A stretch of 64,000 nt of DNA from Symbiodinium natans (GCA_905221605.1 CAJNDS010001558.1:1-64000); one strand, 5' to 3'; counted from the first letter of the stretch, positions 31,281-40,951 are shown. The notes: generated by a model not told the origin, from the letters alone. A program made the numbers and translations.

Positions 31281-31480
31281 TGAGGGTTTCAGGGGGTTTA
31301 GGGTATAAGGGTATTAGGGTATCAGGGGGTTTAGGGTATCGGGGGAAATTCAGGGGTTTCGGGTATGAGGGTTTCAGGGTATCAGCGGGTCTAGGGTATG
31401 AGGATATTGGGGGGTCTAGGGTATTAGGGTATTAGGGGGTTTAGGGTATTAGGGTATCAGGGGATTAGGTGTTAGGGTAC
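31281..31480 (+). repeat. GGGTATCAGGGGGTTTA minisatellite, right part
   Basis: Same unit as 30395-30545. Confidence 0.9.
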
Positions 31481-31504
31481 TTGGGTATTGGGTTGAGCAC
31501 TCAG

Positions 31505-32691
31505 AAGAACGTCCCCCAAAAGAAGGTCAAAACCTTGTGTGGCCGAGCTGATCGCGGTTTAGGGTTTGGGGTTTTGGGTTGCTTAAGCCTAAACCCTCCT
31601 AAGTCAACCAGATCCAGTCACCAAAGCTTAAGGAAGCACGCGCGCAGTTTTCTCAAAAAATCGAAAATCCGAAAATCGGTTGCCTGTCCGTTTTCGCGAA
31701 AACTCGAAAACTGGAAGATTCGAATTTCGAAATTTTCCTTTTCTCGCGTCCGCGCGCCAAGCGCAAATTCGAAAATTTGAATCTTCGTTTTTTTCGCGTC
31801 CGCGCACCAAGCGCAAGTTCGAAAATCTCGAGATTCTCGTATATTTCGCGCCCGCGCGCCAAGCACAAATGCAAATGTTTGATATTTTCGTTTTTTCCGC
31901 ATCCGCGCGCCAAGCACAAATTCGAAAATGTGAAAGCTTTCGTTTTGTCGCGTCCGCGCGCCAAACATTTTCCGAAAGTGTTGAGTTTTATTGTTTTGTA
32001 ATTTTCGAGTTCGCAAGCCCAAACACAACTTAGAAACTTTCAATATTTTCATTTTCTTCGTGTCCGGGCGCCAACCACAGATTCAAATATTCAAACATTT
32101 GAGAATTCGCGTAAGCGCCGAATACCTGCCATAAATCACTTCCCAAACGAACTTACACCCTAAACACTAAACTCTAAACCCTAAAACCTCAACCCTAAAC
32201 CCTCAACCCTAAACCCTAAACCCTAAACCCTAAACCGTCCAAACCTGTTTCAAGGGATGAAGGTGGCTCGTCCCAAGATGTCACCGGCCACAATTGACGA
32301 GATTCTGAGCCGGATCCCCCTGAACATCGAAGAAGATGCATTAGGGTTTAGGGTTTAGGGTTTTCAAGGCATTTGAGTCTAGGGCCTCCGGTTTTCAGTG
32401 GAGTTGCTCAGCTGGGTTCAGTGCATGGTGCATTTCCATGGTTTCGCTTTGCACATGGGTTTAAGGTTTAGGGTGTATAGGGTTTAGGGTTTATAAGGGG
32501 TTTAGGGTTTAGGGTTTAGGGATGCTATGTCCACATTGCAAGACCATTTAAGTTGCGTTGCCGAAGAAGCCATACCTCCAGAACAAAAACCCTACTCTTT
32601 TGTAGGTTGCCTATCGTGCGCTCATGTACTACTACGTACGTATGAGATGAAAGCCCTGGAGCGGCAAAGGCAAGCAATTTCAAAGCCCTAG
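31505..32691 (+). CDS. Unknown protein, four phase-consistent exons
   Basis: Exons 31505-31556, 32255-32345, 32399-32458 and 32520-32691 (TAG). All three junctions keep one frame (phases 1, 2, 2). Fragments: KNVPQKKVKTLCGRADR; KMSPATIDEILSRIPLNIEE; AQLGSVHGAFPWFRFAH; STLQDHLSCVAEEAIPPEQ. The donors of exons 1-3 are GTTTAGGG, GTTTAGGG and GTTTAAGG. The last acceptor, TTTAG|GG, is also telomere-like. Introns are 698, 53 and 61 nt. The first holds a 51-bp tandem array. Upstream exons are likely. Family not recognised. Confidence 0.6.
31741..32074. repeat. 51-bp tandem repeat, about 7 units
   Basis: Unit core TCGCGTCCGCGCGCCAAGCA then AAATTCGAAAATTTG and a T-rich end, period 50-52 bp. Being near a multiple of 3 it leaves long open frames on both strands, which are not evidence of coding. 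Confidence 0.9.
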
Positions 32692-32964
32692 AATGCTAAC
32701 TCAAGAATTTATCCCAAAACAACTCCGAAGCCTCGGACCCTTAGCCAAGCTCAGAGTCGCTTTTCCTTCAGAAGGCACGTGAACGTGTGTGTGTGACTAA
32801 ATATGTACATGTATATTTGCACATGTCATACCGAGAGGTTTTCTTTACACACGTCGTTTTCTGTTGCAAAAAACAGATTGCTTAATGCAACCTCGAAGAT
32901 TTTAATAGTAGAAATTGAGAGGATGTGTCCGAAACTCGAAGATTTGGAAAATGTCGTTTTTTCG

Positions 32965-33172
32965 CATGCGCGCGCCAAGCACAGGGTTCGAAAAACTCGA
33001 AATTTTCGCTTTTTCGCGTCCGCGCGCCAGGCACAAAGTCGAAAATTTGGAAGTTTTCCTTTTTCGCGTCCGCGCACCAAAACATCGAAAATTTCGTGTT
33101 TTTCGCGTCCGCGCAGCCAAGCACAAATTCGAAGATTCGAAATGTTCGTTTTTTTCAGGTCCGCGTGCCAAG
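32965..33172. repeat. 51-bp tandem repeat, second array, about 5 units
   Basis: Same unit as 31741-32074, about 0.9 kb downstream, one unit shortened to about 40 bp. Confidence 0.9.
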
Positions 33173-33234
33173 GGAGAACACGTAAATTTTGGAGCCGCGT
33201 TTGGTTGACACATCCTCCTAAAACCAACCCTAAA

Positions 33235-33338
33235 TCCTAAACCCTAAACCCTAAACCCTGAACCCTGAACCCTGAACCCTGAACCCTGAACCCTGAACCC
33301 TGAACCCTGAACCCTAAACCCTAAACCCTAAACCCTGT
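33235..33338 (-). repeat. (CCCTGAA)n and (CCCTAAA)n array
   Basis: Eight CCCTGAA units between CCCTAAA units. Confidence 0.95.
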
Positions 33339-33369
33339 CCCTAAACCTTAAGCCCCTCAAAGACCCCAG

Positions 33370-33579
33370 AAGCGCCGCGTGCCCCAGCAAGACCCGAAAC
33401 CATTCTGGAGTCACACGGGTGAGGGTTTCGTCTGATTTCTGTTAGGGTTTAGAAATTTAGGGTGTAGGGTTTAGGGTTTAGGGTTTAGGGTTTTAGTTCA
33501 ACAACCATAGACCCTTGCAGAAGAAGCTCCCAAAGTGGCAATTGGGATATTGTTCATCTTTGTTCATTTGGTCCTTTGA
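33370..33579 (+). CDS. Unknown protein, last two exons, C-terminal membrane helix
   Basis: Exon 33370-33418 (after ACCCCAG; KRRVPQQDPKPFWSHT) ends at GTGAGG. Exon 33521-33579 (after CTTGCAG) continues in phase 1 as EEAPKVAIGILFIFVHLVL then TGA. The end is a good single-pass membrane helix. The intron carries a short TTTAGGG array. Confidence 0.55.
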
Positions 33580-33994
33580 GCTGTCTCAGAAGGTCCATAC
33601 CCAATGGCATCCCTTTCCAGCACCTTTTTAACAACCGAAGCCCTGAACCCTAAGCACCCCCCCCCCCCCCCAAAAAAAAAAAAAAACAAGAACAAACAAA
33701 TTGTATATATATATATAATAAACATAAATCAACATAAAGCATTGGGAACGTGCTTCTATCTAGAGGGGTACCTAGAAGGCGACAGTTGGATCGAGGGTTT
33801 TAGGGCTTTTCGGGTTTAGGGTTTCGGGCAAAGGTACGCCAGCTTGGATAAAGCTGCGCAATTTCGTCAAGAGCCTCTTGGAAAGCAGTGAACCCCCCCT
33901 CCCTTTCAGGGACCCTATGAGTCTACCATGAAGCTTCAAGTTAGGGGCTGAAGGCACCAGGAAACCTGCAAGCCTCCTAACGCACTTCGTTTTG

Positions 33995-34062
33995 GGGCTT
34001 AGGGTTTAGGGTTTAGGGTTTAGGGTTTAGGGCTTAGGGTTTAGGGTTTAGGGTGTACGAGG
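33995..34062 (+). repeat. (TTTAGGG)n array
   Basis: Nine units. Further blocks lie at 34183-34255 and 34391-34505, the latter with TTTACGG units. Confidence 0.95.
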
Positions 34063-34093
34063 TCGGGGCGCCAAAGTGCTCTTCGGCACTATG

Positions 34094-34170
34094 CCACTTC
34101 GGCAGCAGTTTCGGCAGCCTTGCGTGCTTCCTTCTCAAGATTCGATACTGCTTCGGGCCAGACCCCTGCT
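34094..34170 (-). CDS. Candidate minus-strand terminal exon, Ala/Glu-rich helix
   Basis: The minus frame reads PEAVSNLEKEARKAAETAAE then TAG, a strong helix. A plus-strand frame is open too; the minus composition is more protein-like. Confidence 0.4.
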
Positions 34171-34527
34171 TGAGGTTCAGGGTTTAGGGTTTAGGGTTTA
34201 GGGTTCAGGGTTTAGGGTTTAGGGTTTAGGGTTTAGGGTTTAGGGTTTAGGGTTGGGGCTTTATGGCGTTAGACCTTGAACCTTGATGTTCGGGGTTTTG
34301 GGGGTGTGGGGTTCGGTTTCATGTGCCACTGAGTCAAAGGGTTTGTTTTGGGGCATCCAGGGTTGGGTTTATTGAAAAACAGCCCGCGTGGGTTTAGGGT
34401 TTAGGGTCTTGAGGGTTAGGGTTTAGGGTCTTGAGGGTTTAGGGTTTACGGTTTACGGTTTACGGTTTACGGTTTACGGTTTAGGGTTTAGGGTTTAGGG
34501 TTTCAGTCTGACTCATGCGCGCCCCAG

Positions 34528-34633
34528 GATCTCGTGCAATGAGACCGCCGACGACATGGATTGGCTCTACGTCAAAGAGCTCATGATGTTCATAGGCGTC
34601 ATGAGACAGTTGCCGAAGTTACTGAGCGCCTAA
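34528..34633 (+). CDS. Candidate exon, Met/Leu-rich helix
   Basis: CCCCAG, then ETADDMDWLYVKELMMFIGV and onward to TAA 34631-34633. GC3 about 76 percent on plus, much higher than on minus. Confidence 0.5.
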
Positions 34634-34656
34634 ATCTCTAACCCTAATCATCAACG

Positions 34657-34735
34657 TTTAGGGTTTAGGGTTTAGGATTTAGGATTTAGGGTTTAGGGCT
34701 TAGGGTTCAGGGTTTAGGGTTTAGGGTTTAGGGTT
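34657..34735 (+). repeat. (TTTAGGG)n array
   Basis: Includes TTTAGGA and TTCAGGG units. Confidence 0.93.
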
Positions 34736-34797
34736 AGAGTATAAGCCCACTTAAGCCCTACAGGACGGCACTTGGGGTTTAGGCTTGATACTTTCAG

Positions 34798-34863
34798 GTT
34801 TTCGGGGCGAAGGCAGATGAGAAGGTGAGGCTTCAAGAGTTGCTGCAGGCTTTCGGGGACAGG
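34798..34863 (+). CDS. Candidate exon
   Basis: ACTTTCAG, then GAKADEKVRLQELLQAFGDR, donor GTTTGT. High GC3. The frame stays open to TGA 34960-34962 if unspliced. Confidence 0.5.
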
Positions 34864-35331
34864 GTTTGTAAATCCAGCATCGGCTGCCCTCAGCCAAAAG
34901 CGAAACTGCAAACGTCAGACTCTGAGCTGCTTATGTTACGAACAGGTCAGATGTTCGGTTGAGCCATACGCTTGCAGCGGGACAGGTGCCTAGGTCTTAA
35001 GGTAGTTTCATGTCATTAAACTCATGAAACCCCTAAACCCCAGACCCTAAACCCTAAGCGAATCAGGATTCAGCAACAAGGGCTCATAGGCCATTAACAG
35101 GTTTAAGGTTTAGCCTCAGCCCCCAAGACTTGAAGCCCTCCTTGCCCTCTTTGAAACCTTCAAAGGGTTTAGGGTTTGTGGTTTGGGGTTTAGGTTTCTT
35201 AGGTCCTAAACCCTAAATCTCAAACCCTACAGCCCCACACCCCCAAACCCCGAAACCCTACCTTAGGGTTCAGGGTTTTCGGTGTGCGGCTTAGGGCTTG
35301 ACACTGCTCCGCGCACACGACCACGCGGGAC

Positions 35332-35607
35332 ATGCGTTGTGGGCGTGCGCCTGGTTCAGCGCTCCTTCCCCGCCCGCCCACCTACATCTCAACCTTGCTG
35401 GGTCTGGGATTTTTTCGTCTGATTCTACTTGGAGGTTCATGGTACTCATTAACCAATGATAACTGTACTTGTAAGCCACGTACAAGCCCCTTAAGTGCCC
35501 TAGTATGGTTATAAGTACCATGAACCTCCGAGTATGCCCAGACGACGAGGATGAAGATGCTTTTGACAACAGGCTGACACGCTTTCCTCGGTTCAGGAGG
35601 GGAAGAT
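35332..35607 (+). CDS. Gene part interrupted by introner family D
   Basis: Left exon ends TYISTLLGLGFFRLILLG at GGAG|GTTCATGG (35434). Right exon begins 35533 and reads PDDEDEDAFDNRLTRFPRF to TAG. Phase 1 on both sides. The 98-nt intron 35435-35532 is the core of an inverted-repeat element. The left part is hydrophobic, the right part acidic then basic. Confidence 0.55.
35416..35544. mobile_element. Family D element acting as an intron, copy 1
   Basis: Inverted arms CGTCTG....TACTTGGAGGTTCATGGTACT match at about 28 of 34 positions. The splice sites lie inside the arms: GGAG|GTTCATGG and CCTCCGAG|TATG. Relatives: 50156-50176 (left arm) and 20300-20390. Confidence 0.75.
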
Positions 35608-35801
35608 GGCTGTAGAGGTGTCACACATCAAGTCCTCAGTACAAGCTCAGGTCAGCCAAAAGGAATTCTTTTTGTTAAGTTTGGTGTTGTTGGGTTTAGG
35701 GTTGAAAGTTTATGGTTGGGGGTTTAGTGTTTAGGGTTTAGTGCGCTCACTGTGGCGATATCGCTCGCTGCTGGTCAAGGCAGCACCCGCAGCTCGCCCT
35801 G
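35597..35801 (+). CDS. Candidate exon pair, Cys/His motif
   Basis: Exon 35597-35650 (GKMAVEVSHIKSSVQAQ, donor GTCAGC) and exon 35742-35801 (CAHCGDIARCWSRQHPQ, donor GTTTGG) join at phase 0. It overlaps the end of the family D locus in another frame, so only one of the two can be right there. Confidence 0.4.
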
Positions 35802-35965
35802 GTTTGGGGTATGGTGTTTAGGGCTTTAGGCTTCAACCCTAAACCCTAAACCCTAAACCCTAATTAAACCCTAAACCCTAAACCCTAAACCCTAAATCTT
35901 AGGGTTTTGGGGTCTAAGATTTCGAACACCCTCGTGCCCGAAGCAAGACCCCGGCAGGCAGAGAG

Positions 35966-36032
35966 CATGTGATGGCTTTGGCGATTGGAAATGAGGTCGA
36001 GCTTCTGCAGTTTCAGCTGCTTGACTTTAAAC
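35966..36032 (+). CDS. Candidate exon
   Basis: Reads VMALAIGNEVELLQFQLLD, then runs into a CCCTAAA array giving CCC TAA. 'IGNE' recalls the NE pair of clan-A glycosidases, but this is too short to call. Confidence 0.4.
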
Positions 36033-36199
36033 CCTAAACCCTAAACCCTAAACCCTAAACCCTAAACCCTAAACGGTGGTTTTGGGGGGGTGTAAGGGGT
36101 TGGAGTTTCGGATGCAGGGTTAAAGGAAAGGGGTTGCCATGGTGCCCTCAAATTACCCTTCAGCTCTTAAGCCCCAAACCTTGTATGCAACGTTGGTCC

Positions 36200-36303
36200 C
36201 TAAACCCTAAACCCTAAACCCTAAGCCCTAAACCCTAAGCCCTAAACCCTAAACCCTAAACCCTAAACCCTAAACCCTAAACCCTAAACCCTAAACCCTA
36301 AAC
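36200..36303 (-). repeat. (CCCTAAA)n array
   Basis: About 14 units. A shorter array at 36028-36074. Confidence 0.96.
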
Positions 36304-36316
36304 CTTTCTTGTTGAG

Positions 36317-37253
36317 ACATCTTCTGGGGTTGTTGCGGCCAAAGTCGCAGAAGTCTGTCTACAGGAGGCCCCACGCGACTCTGTGAGGTATGGGGCGTGG
36401 GGATTGCAGGCCTTGAGCAATAAAGCCTGTATGTGGCATCATGGTGGACGTCTGCAAGCTCACGCCCAAAGAATAGAAGTGTTTCTGCCCCTTCTCAGCT
36501 TCACACAGAGCCCCATGCACCCCTTGCCAAGGCACAACATCACCGACAAGTGCATGGACAACATTTTTGACGGAGGGCGCCTTGCCAGCATGTGTCTCAA
36601 GAGTTTAGCGTTTTTTGGTTTTGTTTTTGGGTGTAGGGTTTATGGGTTCAGGAGGGTTGATGGGTTTAGGGTTTAGGGTTTAGGGTTCAGGGTTCAGGGC
36701 TTAAGGTTTTGTGTGATTTAGAGCCTGCAAGCACTTTCAGGCGGAAGGGTGTGACATCGTGGCCGAAAAAGGCTTCCACGCCGAGAGGTCAACCCTGACA
36801 CACCAGGAGGTACAGGTTGTACCCAACTTGGCGTCCCTAAACCCCAAACCCTAAACTTTACCCTAAACCCTAAACCCTAAACCGTAAACCCTAAACCCTA
36901 AACCCTAAACCCTAAAACCCTAAACCAGAGGTACTTCTACACCAAAGTCATGCATCGGGCGAACGACCTGACAGCGCGCTTTCTGCATTCTTTCCCACCC
37001 GGTGGGCTGAATTTTATTGAGTTTAGGGTGTAGGGTTTAGGGTTTAGGTTCGGATTCGGGGCACTTGCGCTCAGGGTGAGGATTTGGTGCTCACAAGGTT
37101 GCCAAGAGGGGTTTAGGGTTTAGGGTTTAGGGTTTAGGGCTCAGGACACAGGCTCCTCAGAATAGGGAAAAGGAGACGCGAGAGGTTTGGGTTTTCAAGG
37201 CCATGGAGATTTCAGGCCCACTGTCTTCCTTTTTTTCGGACTTTAGAAGATAG
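36317..37253 (+). CDS. Unknown protein, six phase-consistent exons
   Basis: Exons 36317-36387, 36499-36602, 36724-36809, 36929-37001, 37081-37096 and 37161-37253 (TAG). All five junctions agree in phase (2, 1, 0, 1, 0), about 145 codons without a stop. Fragments: VVAAKVAEVCLQEAPRDS; HNITDKCMDNIFDGGRLAS; AEGCDIVAEKGFHAERSTL; RYFYTKVMHRANDLTARFL; VFKAMEISGPLSSFFSDF. Introns are 64-121 nt. Donors include GTTTAG and GTACAG. No family recognised. One of the best-supported models here. Confidence 0.65.
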
Positions 37254-37661
37254 GGATAGGACTTCTTGGGGGGTGTAGAGTTTCGGGATTTCGATGTCGG
37301 TCGTGTGTTTTCGAATACTTGCTGGAGACCCAGCCTCTCTCTGTCTACTGAGGCACCCAGGCCCACGCAGTGACGTCATGCTATATCAGTTATTTCGTAG
37401 ATGGGGCCACAACTACTATAATCCCAGAGCACCATGGCCATATTATCCCCTATATACGCCCTAAACCCTTTTAACCCTGAACCGTCTAACCCCTGGACCC
37501 TCAACCCTGGGTAGTACAGGCGCCTTTTTAATGAGAATAGGGTTTTTGGGGGTCATGATAGTATAATTATGTCGTAGGCACCATAAGGGAAGAGCATTGG
37601 AAATTATACCCTAAACCTCTAAACCCTAAACCCTAAACCCTAAACCCTATAGTGCCGGTAG

Positions 37662-37706
37662 AAGGTTGAGGAGTGGCTCAGTGGCTCCAGTGAAGTTGCG
37701 TCATAA
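37662..37706 (+). CDS. Candidate terminal exon
   Basis: CCGGTAG | KVEEWLSGSSEVAS | TAA. Fourteen codons. Confidence 0.4.
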   Translation, partial: KVEEWLSGSSEVAS

Positions 37707-37857
37707 GCCGTCGCCGTCAACACTGACCTGTTACTTGTAGGGTCTAAACCCTAAACCCTAAACTCTAAACCCTGAACCCTGAACCCCAAACCCCAAACCC
37801 TAAACCCCAAACCCCAAACCCTAAACCTGGCACAGGGCCTCAACCCTGCATTCCCAG

Positions 37858-38438
37858 GCCATGGGCGAATTCTCGGACATCAGGTTGACGAGCGTGATGG
37901 GTGGCTTCATTCTAGGCCGGCACGCCGGGGGGTCGAACCCTCAAGCCCTGAACATCCTGGTAGCCCAATGGTACCCTTTTCCCTTTTTTTGTTCAAGGTT
38001 CCCTTTGTGAAGTAAGCAACCCCATAAAGGCACCCTTAGTAGCATATGGTTTTCCGGGCCATCAAGAGATTAGAGCCTAGAGGAGCAGAGTTGAGAAACC
38101 AGGAGGTCGATGTAAGGCAGCCCACCAGCGGTAGCGCAAGCGAGGCCAACTCAGAGCCAAGTAACGAGGGCCTTTGGGGGGGCGTGGGGGGCTCTAGGCG
38201 CTATTGTGTGAGAAGAGTATGTGTGTGTATATACATATATACAAATAGGTGTATGTACGTATGGTGTATGTACACATGTAAAAATGTGTAAACACACATC
38301 TACGTATATGTATATATATCTATATATATATATATATATGTAAAAGTGTACACATGCAGATGTATACATGTATATATGTGTAAAAAGTTTGAGTCTATGA
38401 ATGTATGTATATATGATATACACATGCGCGGACATCTA

Positions 38439-38503
<65 letters not shown>

Positions 38504-38623
38504 ATATATATATACATGTGTATATATGTATATATGAGCGCCTGTATGGTTGACATACTCATAGCCACTCGTACAGCCCATGTTGCAACTATCTAGCCAT
38601 GAGCATCCTAATCACGGATTGAG
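37858..38623 (+). CDS. Unknown protein with an introner (family F) as intron 1
   Basis: Exon 37858-37959 (34 codons, [20 protein letters not shown]) ends CTG|GTAGCCC. Exon 38067-38216 (50 codons, [20 protein letters not shown]) starts after CCATCAAG. Exon 38577-38623 ([13 protein letters not shown]) follows GTACAG. All junctions are phase 0. Intron 1 (107 nt) is exactly a family F inverted-repeat element. Intron 2 starts GTATGT and is mostly a TATATG microsatellite. Function unknown. Confidence 0.62.
37957..38066. mobile_element. Family F introner, copy 1
   Basis: Inverted ends CTGGTAGCCCAATGG and, at the right (reverse complement), CTTGATGGCCCGGAAAACC. The element starts at the donor GT and ends at the acceptor AG. 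A second copy is at 50540-50836. Confidence 0.8.
38217..38541. repeat. AT-rich (TATATG/TATACA) microsatellite
   Basis: Intronic. It makes Tyr/Ile and Met/Tyr phantom ORFs on both strands. Confidence 0.95.
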
Positions 38624-38666
38624 GTGAAGCCCGAAACCCTAAACCCTAAATCCTTATTGTCGACTC

Positions 38667-38989
38667 ATGGCCTTATCACTTACGGCTCTTCGACGGAACG
38701 CCCGTGTTCAGTTTTCACTGCTACTGCCGCGCTTAGCCTCCAACCTTAGTAGGCCATTGGGACATTACATTTTTCTGGAGTCTAGGAAGTTTTTATTGCG
38801 GAACATTTTTAGATGCTTTAAAGGGATAACATGGAACAATTTGTGCACACCAGTCTTATATCCGCAGTATGAGCACTTTCCTGCGTCCCCCGGCCTTTTC
38901 CAGAGACCTTTGAGATTCTTGCAAACCGCCTGCAGGAGGACAGCCCTTCGTCAACACGAAGCGGCGCAGATGAAGATTGTGGGTCCAGG
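38667..38989 (+). CDS. Candidate first exon, possible mitochondrial presequence
   Basis: ATG-initiated frame of about 107 codons ending at GG|GTTTAGGG. The N-terminus MALSLTALRRNARVQFSLLL is Arg-rich, lacks acidic residues and is amphipathic, like a mitochondrial targeting peptide. Third-position GC is lower than in other exons, so part may be intron. Confidence 0.45.
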
Positions 38990-39224
38990 GTTTAGGGTTC
39001 AGGGTTCAGGGCTTAGTTGGGGCTTGGGGCTTGGGGCGCCGTCTGATGTCGGAATACCCGCAACAGATATTTCCCCGTGCTTGCGAAGTAGCGTGTCGCC
39101 TGGAAGCTTGCTGGAAGAGGAGTCATGGCCTTCTTGGGATTTAGGGGATTTAGGGGGTTTAGGGGGGTTTTGAGGTTTCGGGGTTTAGGGGTTTAGGTGT
39201 AGGATTTAGGGCTTAGGCCTATAG

Positions 39225-39513
39225 GTCGGTGATGGCGAGCCACTGGTATATCTGCAAGGGTTTAGGGTTTAGGGTTTAGGGTTTAGGGTTTAGGGTTTAG
39301 GGTTTAGGGTTTATGGGGTTTAAGGTTTTGGGTTTTAGGTTTTGGGTTTTGGGTTTTGGGTTTTGGTCGGGGGGGGGGGGGGGAGGCCTGTACATCTCAA
39401 CAGAACCCTAAACCCTAAAGCCTAAACCCTAAGCCTAAACCCTAAACCTGTCTGCTCAGGAAAGCTCGAATCCTCGACTTTTTCACGAAGATCAATGCAG
39501 ACTTCGGGCGGCG
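39225..39513 (+). CDS. Two phase-consistent exons
   Basis: Exon 39225-39259 (VGDGEPLVYLQ, donor GTTTAGGG) joins exon 39460-39513 (GKARILDFFTKINADFGR, donor GTGGGT) at phase 2. The intron starts with a TTTAGGG array (39257-39313) and ends with CCCTAAA units. Confidence 0.5.
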
Positions 39514-39732
39514 GTGGGTGTGGGCGTTTAATTCGTGCCTTGGGCTTATCTAGGACTTACAGTAGGCCCTTATTCCTTTTTTTTTTTTTTTTGGGGGGGG
39601 GGGGGGGTTAGGTTCGCTGATCAGCCCCCTTAAACAAAAAGGGCACCCTTTTTTTCCTATCTTTCCTCGGTTACTCTTGGGTCTCGTTAAGGTCTGTAAG
39701 TCTGTAAGTACCGAATCGGAGTAATATTGCAG

Positions 39733-39852
39733 TTTTTTCCTGGATGTTTAGATGTCTTGGCAAGTAGGGGAGTAGAATACATTGAGACGAGTGAACTGCC
39801 TGAAGAGTCGAGAGTGCGCAGGGGAGGCTCGTACTATAGCGACCCTTACTAG
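39733..39852 (+). CDS. Candidate terminal exon
   Basis: After ATTGCAG. Thirty-nine codons, including VLASRGVEYIETSELPEESR, then TAG. Phase does not fit directly to exon 39460-39513, so an exon may be missing between. Confidence 0.45.
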   Translation, partial: FFPGCLDVLASRGVEYIETSELPEESRVRRGGSYYSDPY

Positions 39853-40032
39853 GAACTACATCTGGAGCTCCAAGGCAAAGGCTAAGGTTCACAGCCCTAA
39901 AGGCTCCAAGCCCTAGACTCCTAGAATCCTATAGAGCCTGGGCCCCCAGGCTCGGAGTTGATTCCTGAGGGTTTAGGGTTTAGGGTTTAGGGTTTAGGGT
40001 TTAGGGTTTCGGGTTTAGGGTTTCGGGTTTAG

Positions 40033-40131
40033 GGCATGCGGACCGGAAGAGGTGCTCTTGCAACGAAACGTGCACAAGCCTCAATCCTCTGCTGCAAGCC
40101 ACAACGCCGAAATCACAAAGTCCTCAAGTAA
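40033..40131 (+). CDS. Candidate terminal exon, basic
   Basis: After TTTAG from the array at 39968-40032. Reads GRGALATKRAQASILCCKP and ends with TAA. Confidence 0.4.
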   Translation, partial: GMRTGRGALATKRAQASILCCKPQRRNHKVLK

Positions 40132-40275
40132 GCCCTCATAGAGCCCCTAGCCCCTAAAACCCTAAACCCTAAACCCGAATCGCTAAACCCTAAACCCTAA
40201 ACCCCCACAGTCCTAGTATCCTCCTGAGCCTGCAACTTCTCCACTCCACCCCTGAAACGCGGCCTCAGCGATGAG

Positions 40276-40905
40276 TATGGAGGTACCCGTACTTCGATCC
40301 GCACATCTTCATGGATTCGGCCCGATGGGGGGCGGGGGTTAGGGTCCAGGCTTTTGGGTTCTGGGTTTAGGGGGTGGAGGGGAGGGCGGGCGGGGGGGCG
40401 GGGGGGGGGGAATTGACGGCAGAAGGTTCGAGTGGCTAACAACTCGTCCCTGAGTTAGGGGCTGTGAGGGCTCAGTTTTGAGCATGTTTCAGAAGGCTTG
40501 GAGGGATGATGAGGGCCTGTTGCAGTGTTCAGGAGGGAGTTCGGAATCAGTGGTTTTACCCTAAAACCCGAAACCCAGATGGTTGTATCCTGAACCCCCT
40601 GAACCCTGTTCTTTGAACTTCGGAAGCCACATGAGTTTCTCTGGGACGTCAACGTGCACACAGGCTCAGGGATCAGACCCCTCTCTGCACTGTTGGAGTC
40701 TGCGAGGTTTTGTGTCTTCTTTTTCGTTTGGATTAGGGTTTAGGGTCTAGGTTTTAGGGTTTAGGGACAGCGTTTTTTGCAGGGCACCATCGGATACTTG
40801 ACAAACACCAAAGTGCACCAAGCACTTGGTGCTGCAACGGGCTGAAAGCAGCAGAGCATGCCCTGGACACTCATTCGGTAAAACACAGGGCCCATGGCCG
40901 TTGAT
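40276..40905 (+). CDS. Unknown protein, three or four exons
   Basis: Exons 40276-40337 (RYPYFDPHIFMDSARWGAG, donor GTTAGGG), 40493-40552 (AWRDDEGLLQCSGGSSES, donor GTTTTA) and 40627-40706 (EFLWDVNVHTGSGIRPLSAL, donor GTTTTG or the nearby GTGTCT). Junctions are phase 0. A fourth exon after TTTTTTGCAG (40780) is open to TGA 40903-40905 if the GTGTCT donor is used. No domain recognised. Confidence 0.55.
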
Positions 40906-40951
40906 CTTCTTGTAACCCTAAACCCTAAACCCCAAACCCCAAACCCCAAAG

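Noticed and set aside
30747-31283. 178-codon plus-strand ORF
   Set aside because: It lies opposite the LINE C-terminal frame, which has the recognisable pattern.
31618-33240. ORFs of 60-145 codons on both strands
   Set aside because: The 51-bp unit is a multiple of three, so stops are absent by repetition. Splicing of the surrounding gene removes the first array.
35966-36032. Glycosidase call from IGNE
   Set aside because: Four residues in a 20-codon frame; no supporting domain.
36410-36478. Exon with 23 open codons after ATTGCAG
   Set aside because: It would leave a 22-nt intron and break the phase that 36317-36387 and 36499-36602 share.
38151-38581. Tyr/Ile-rich and Met/Tyr-rich ORFs
   Set aside because: Translations of the TATATG microsatellite in an intron.
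40780-40840. Serine carboxypeptidase-like reading (YLTNTKVHQALG)
   Set aside because: The frame does not match the phase of the preceding exons, and the resemblance is short.
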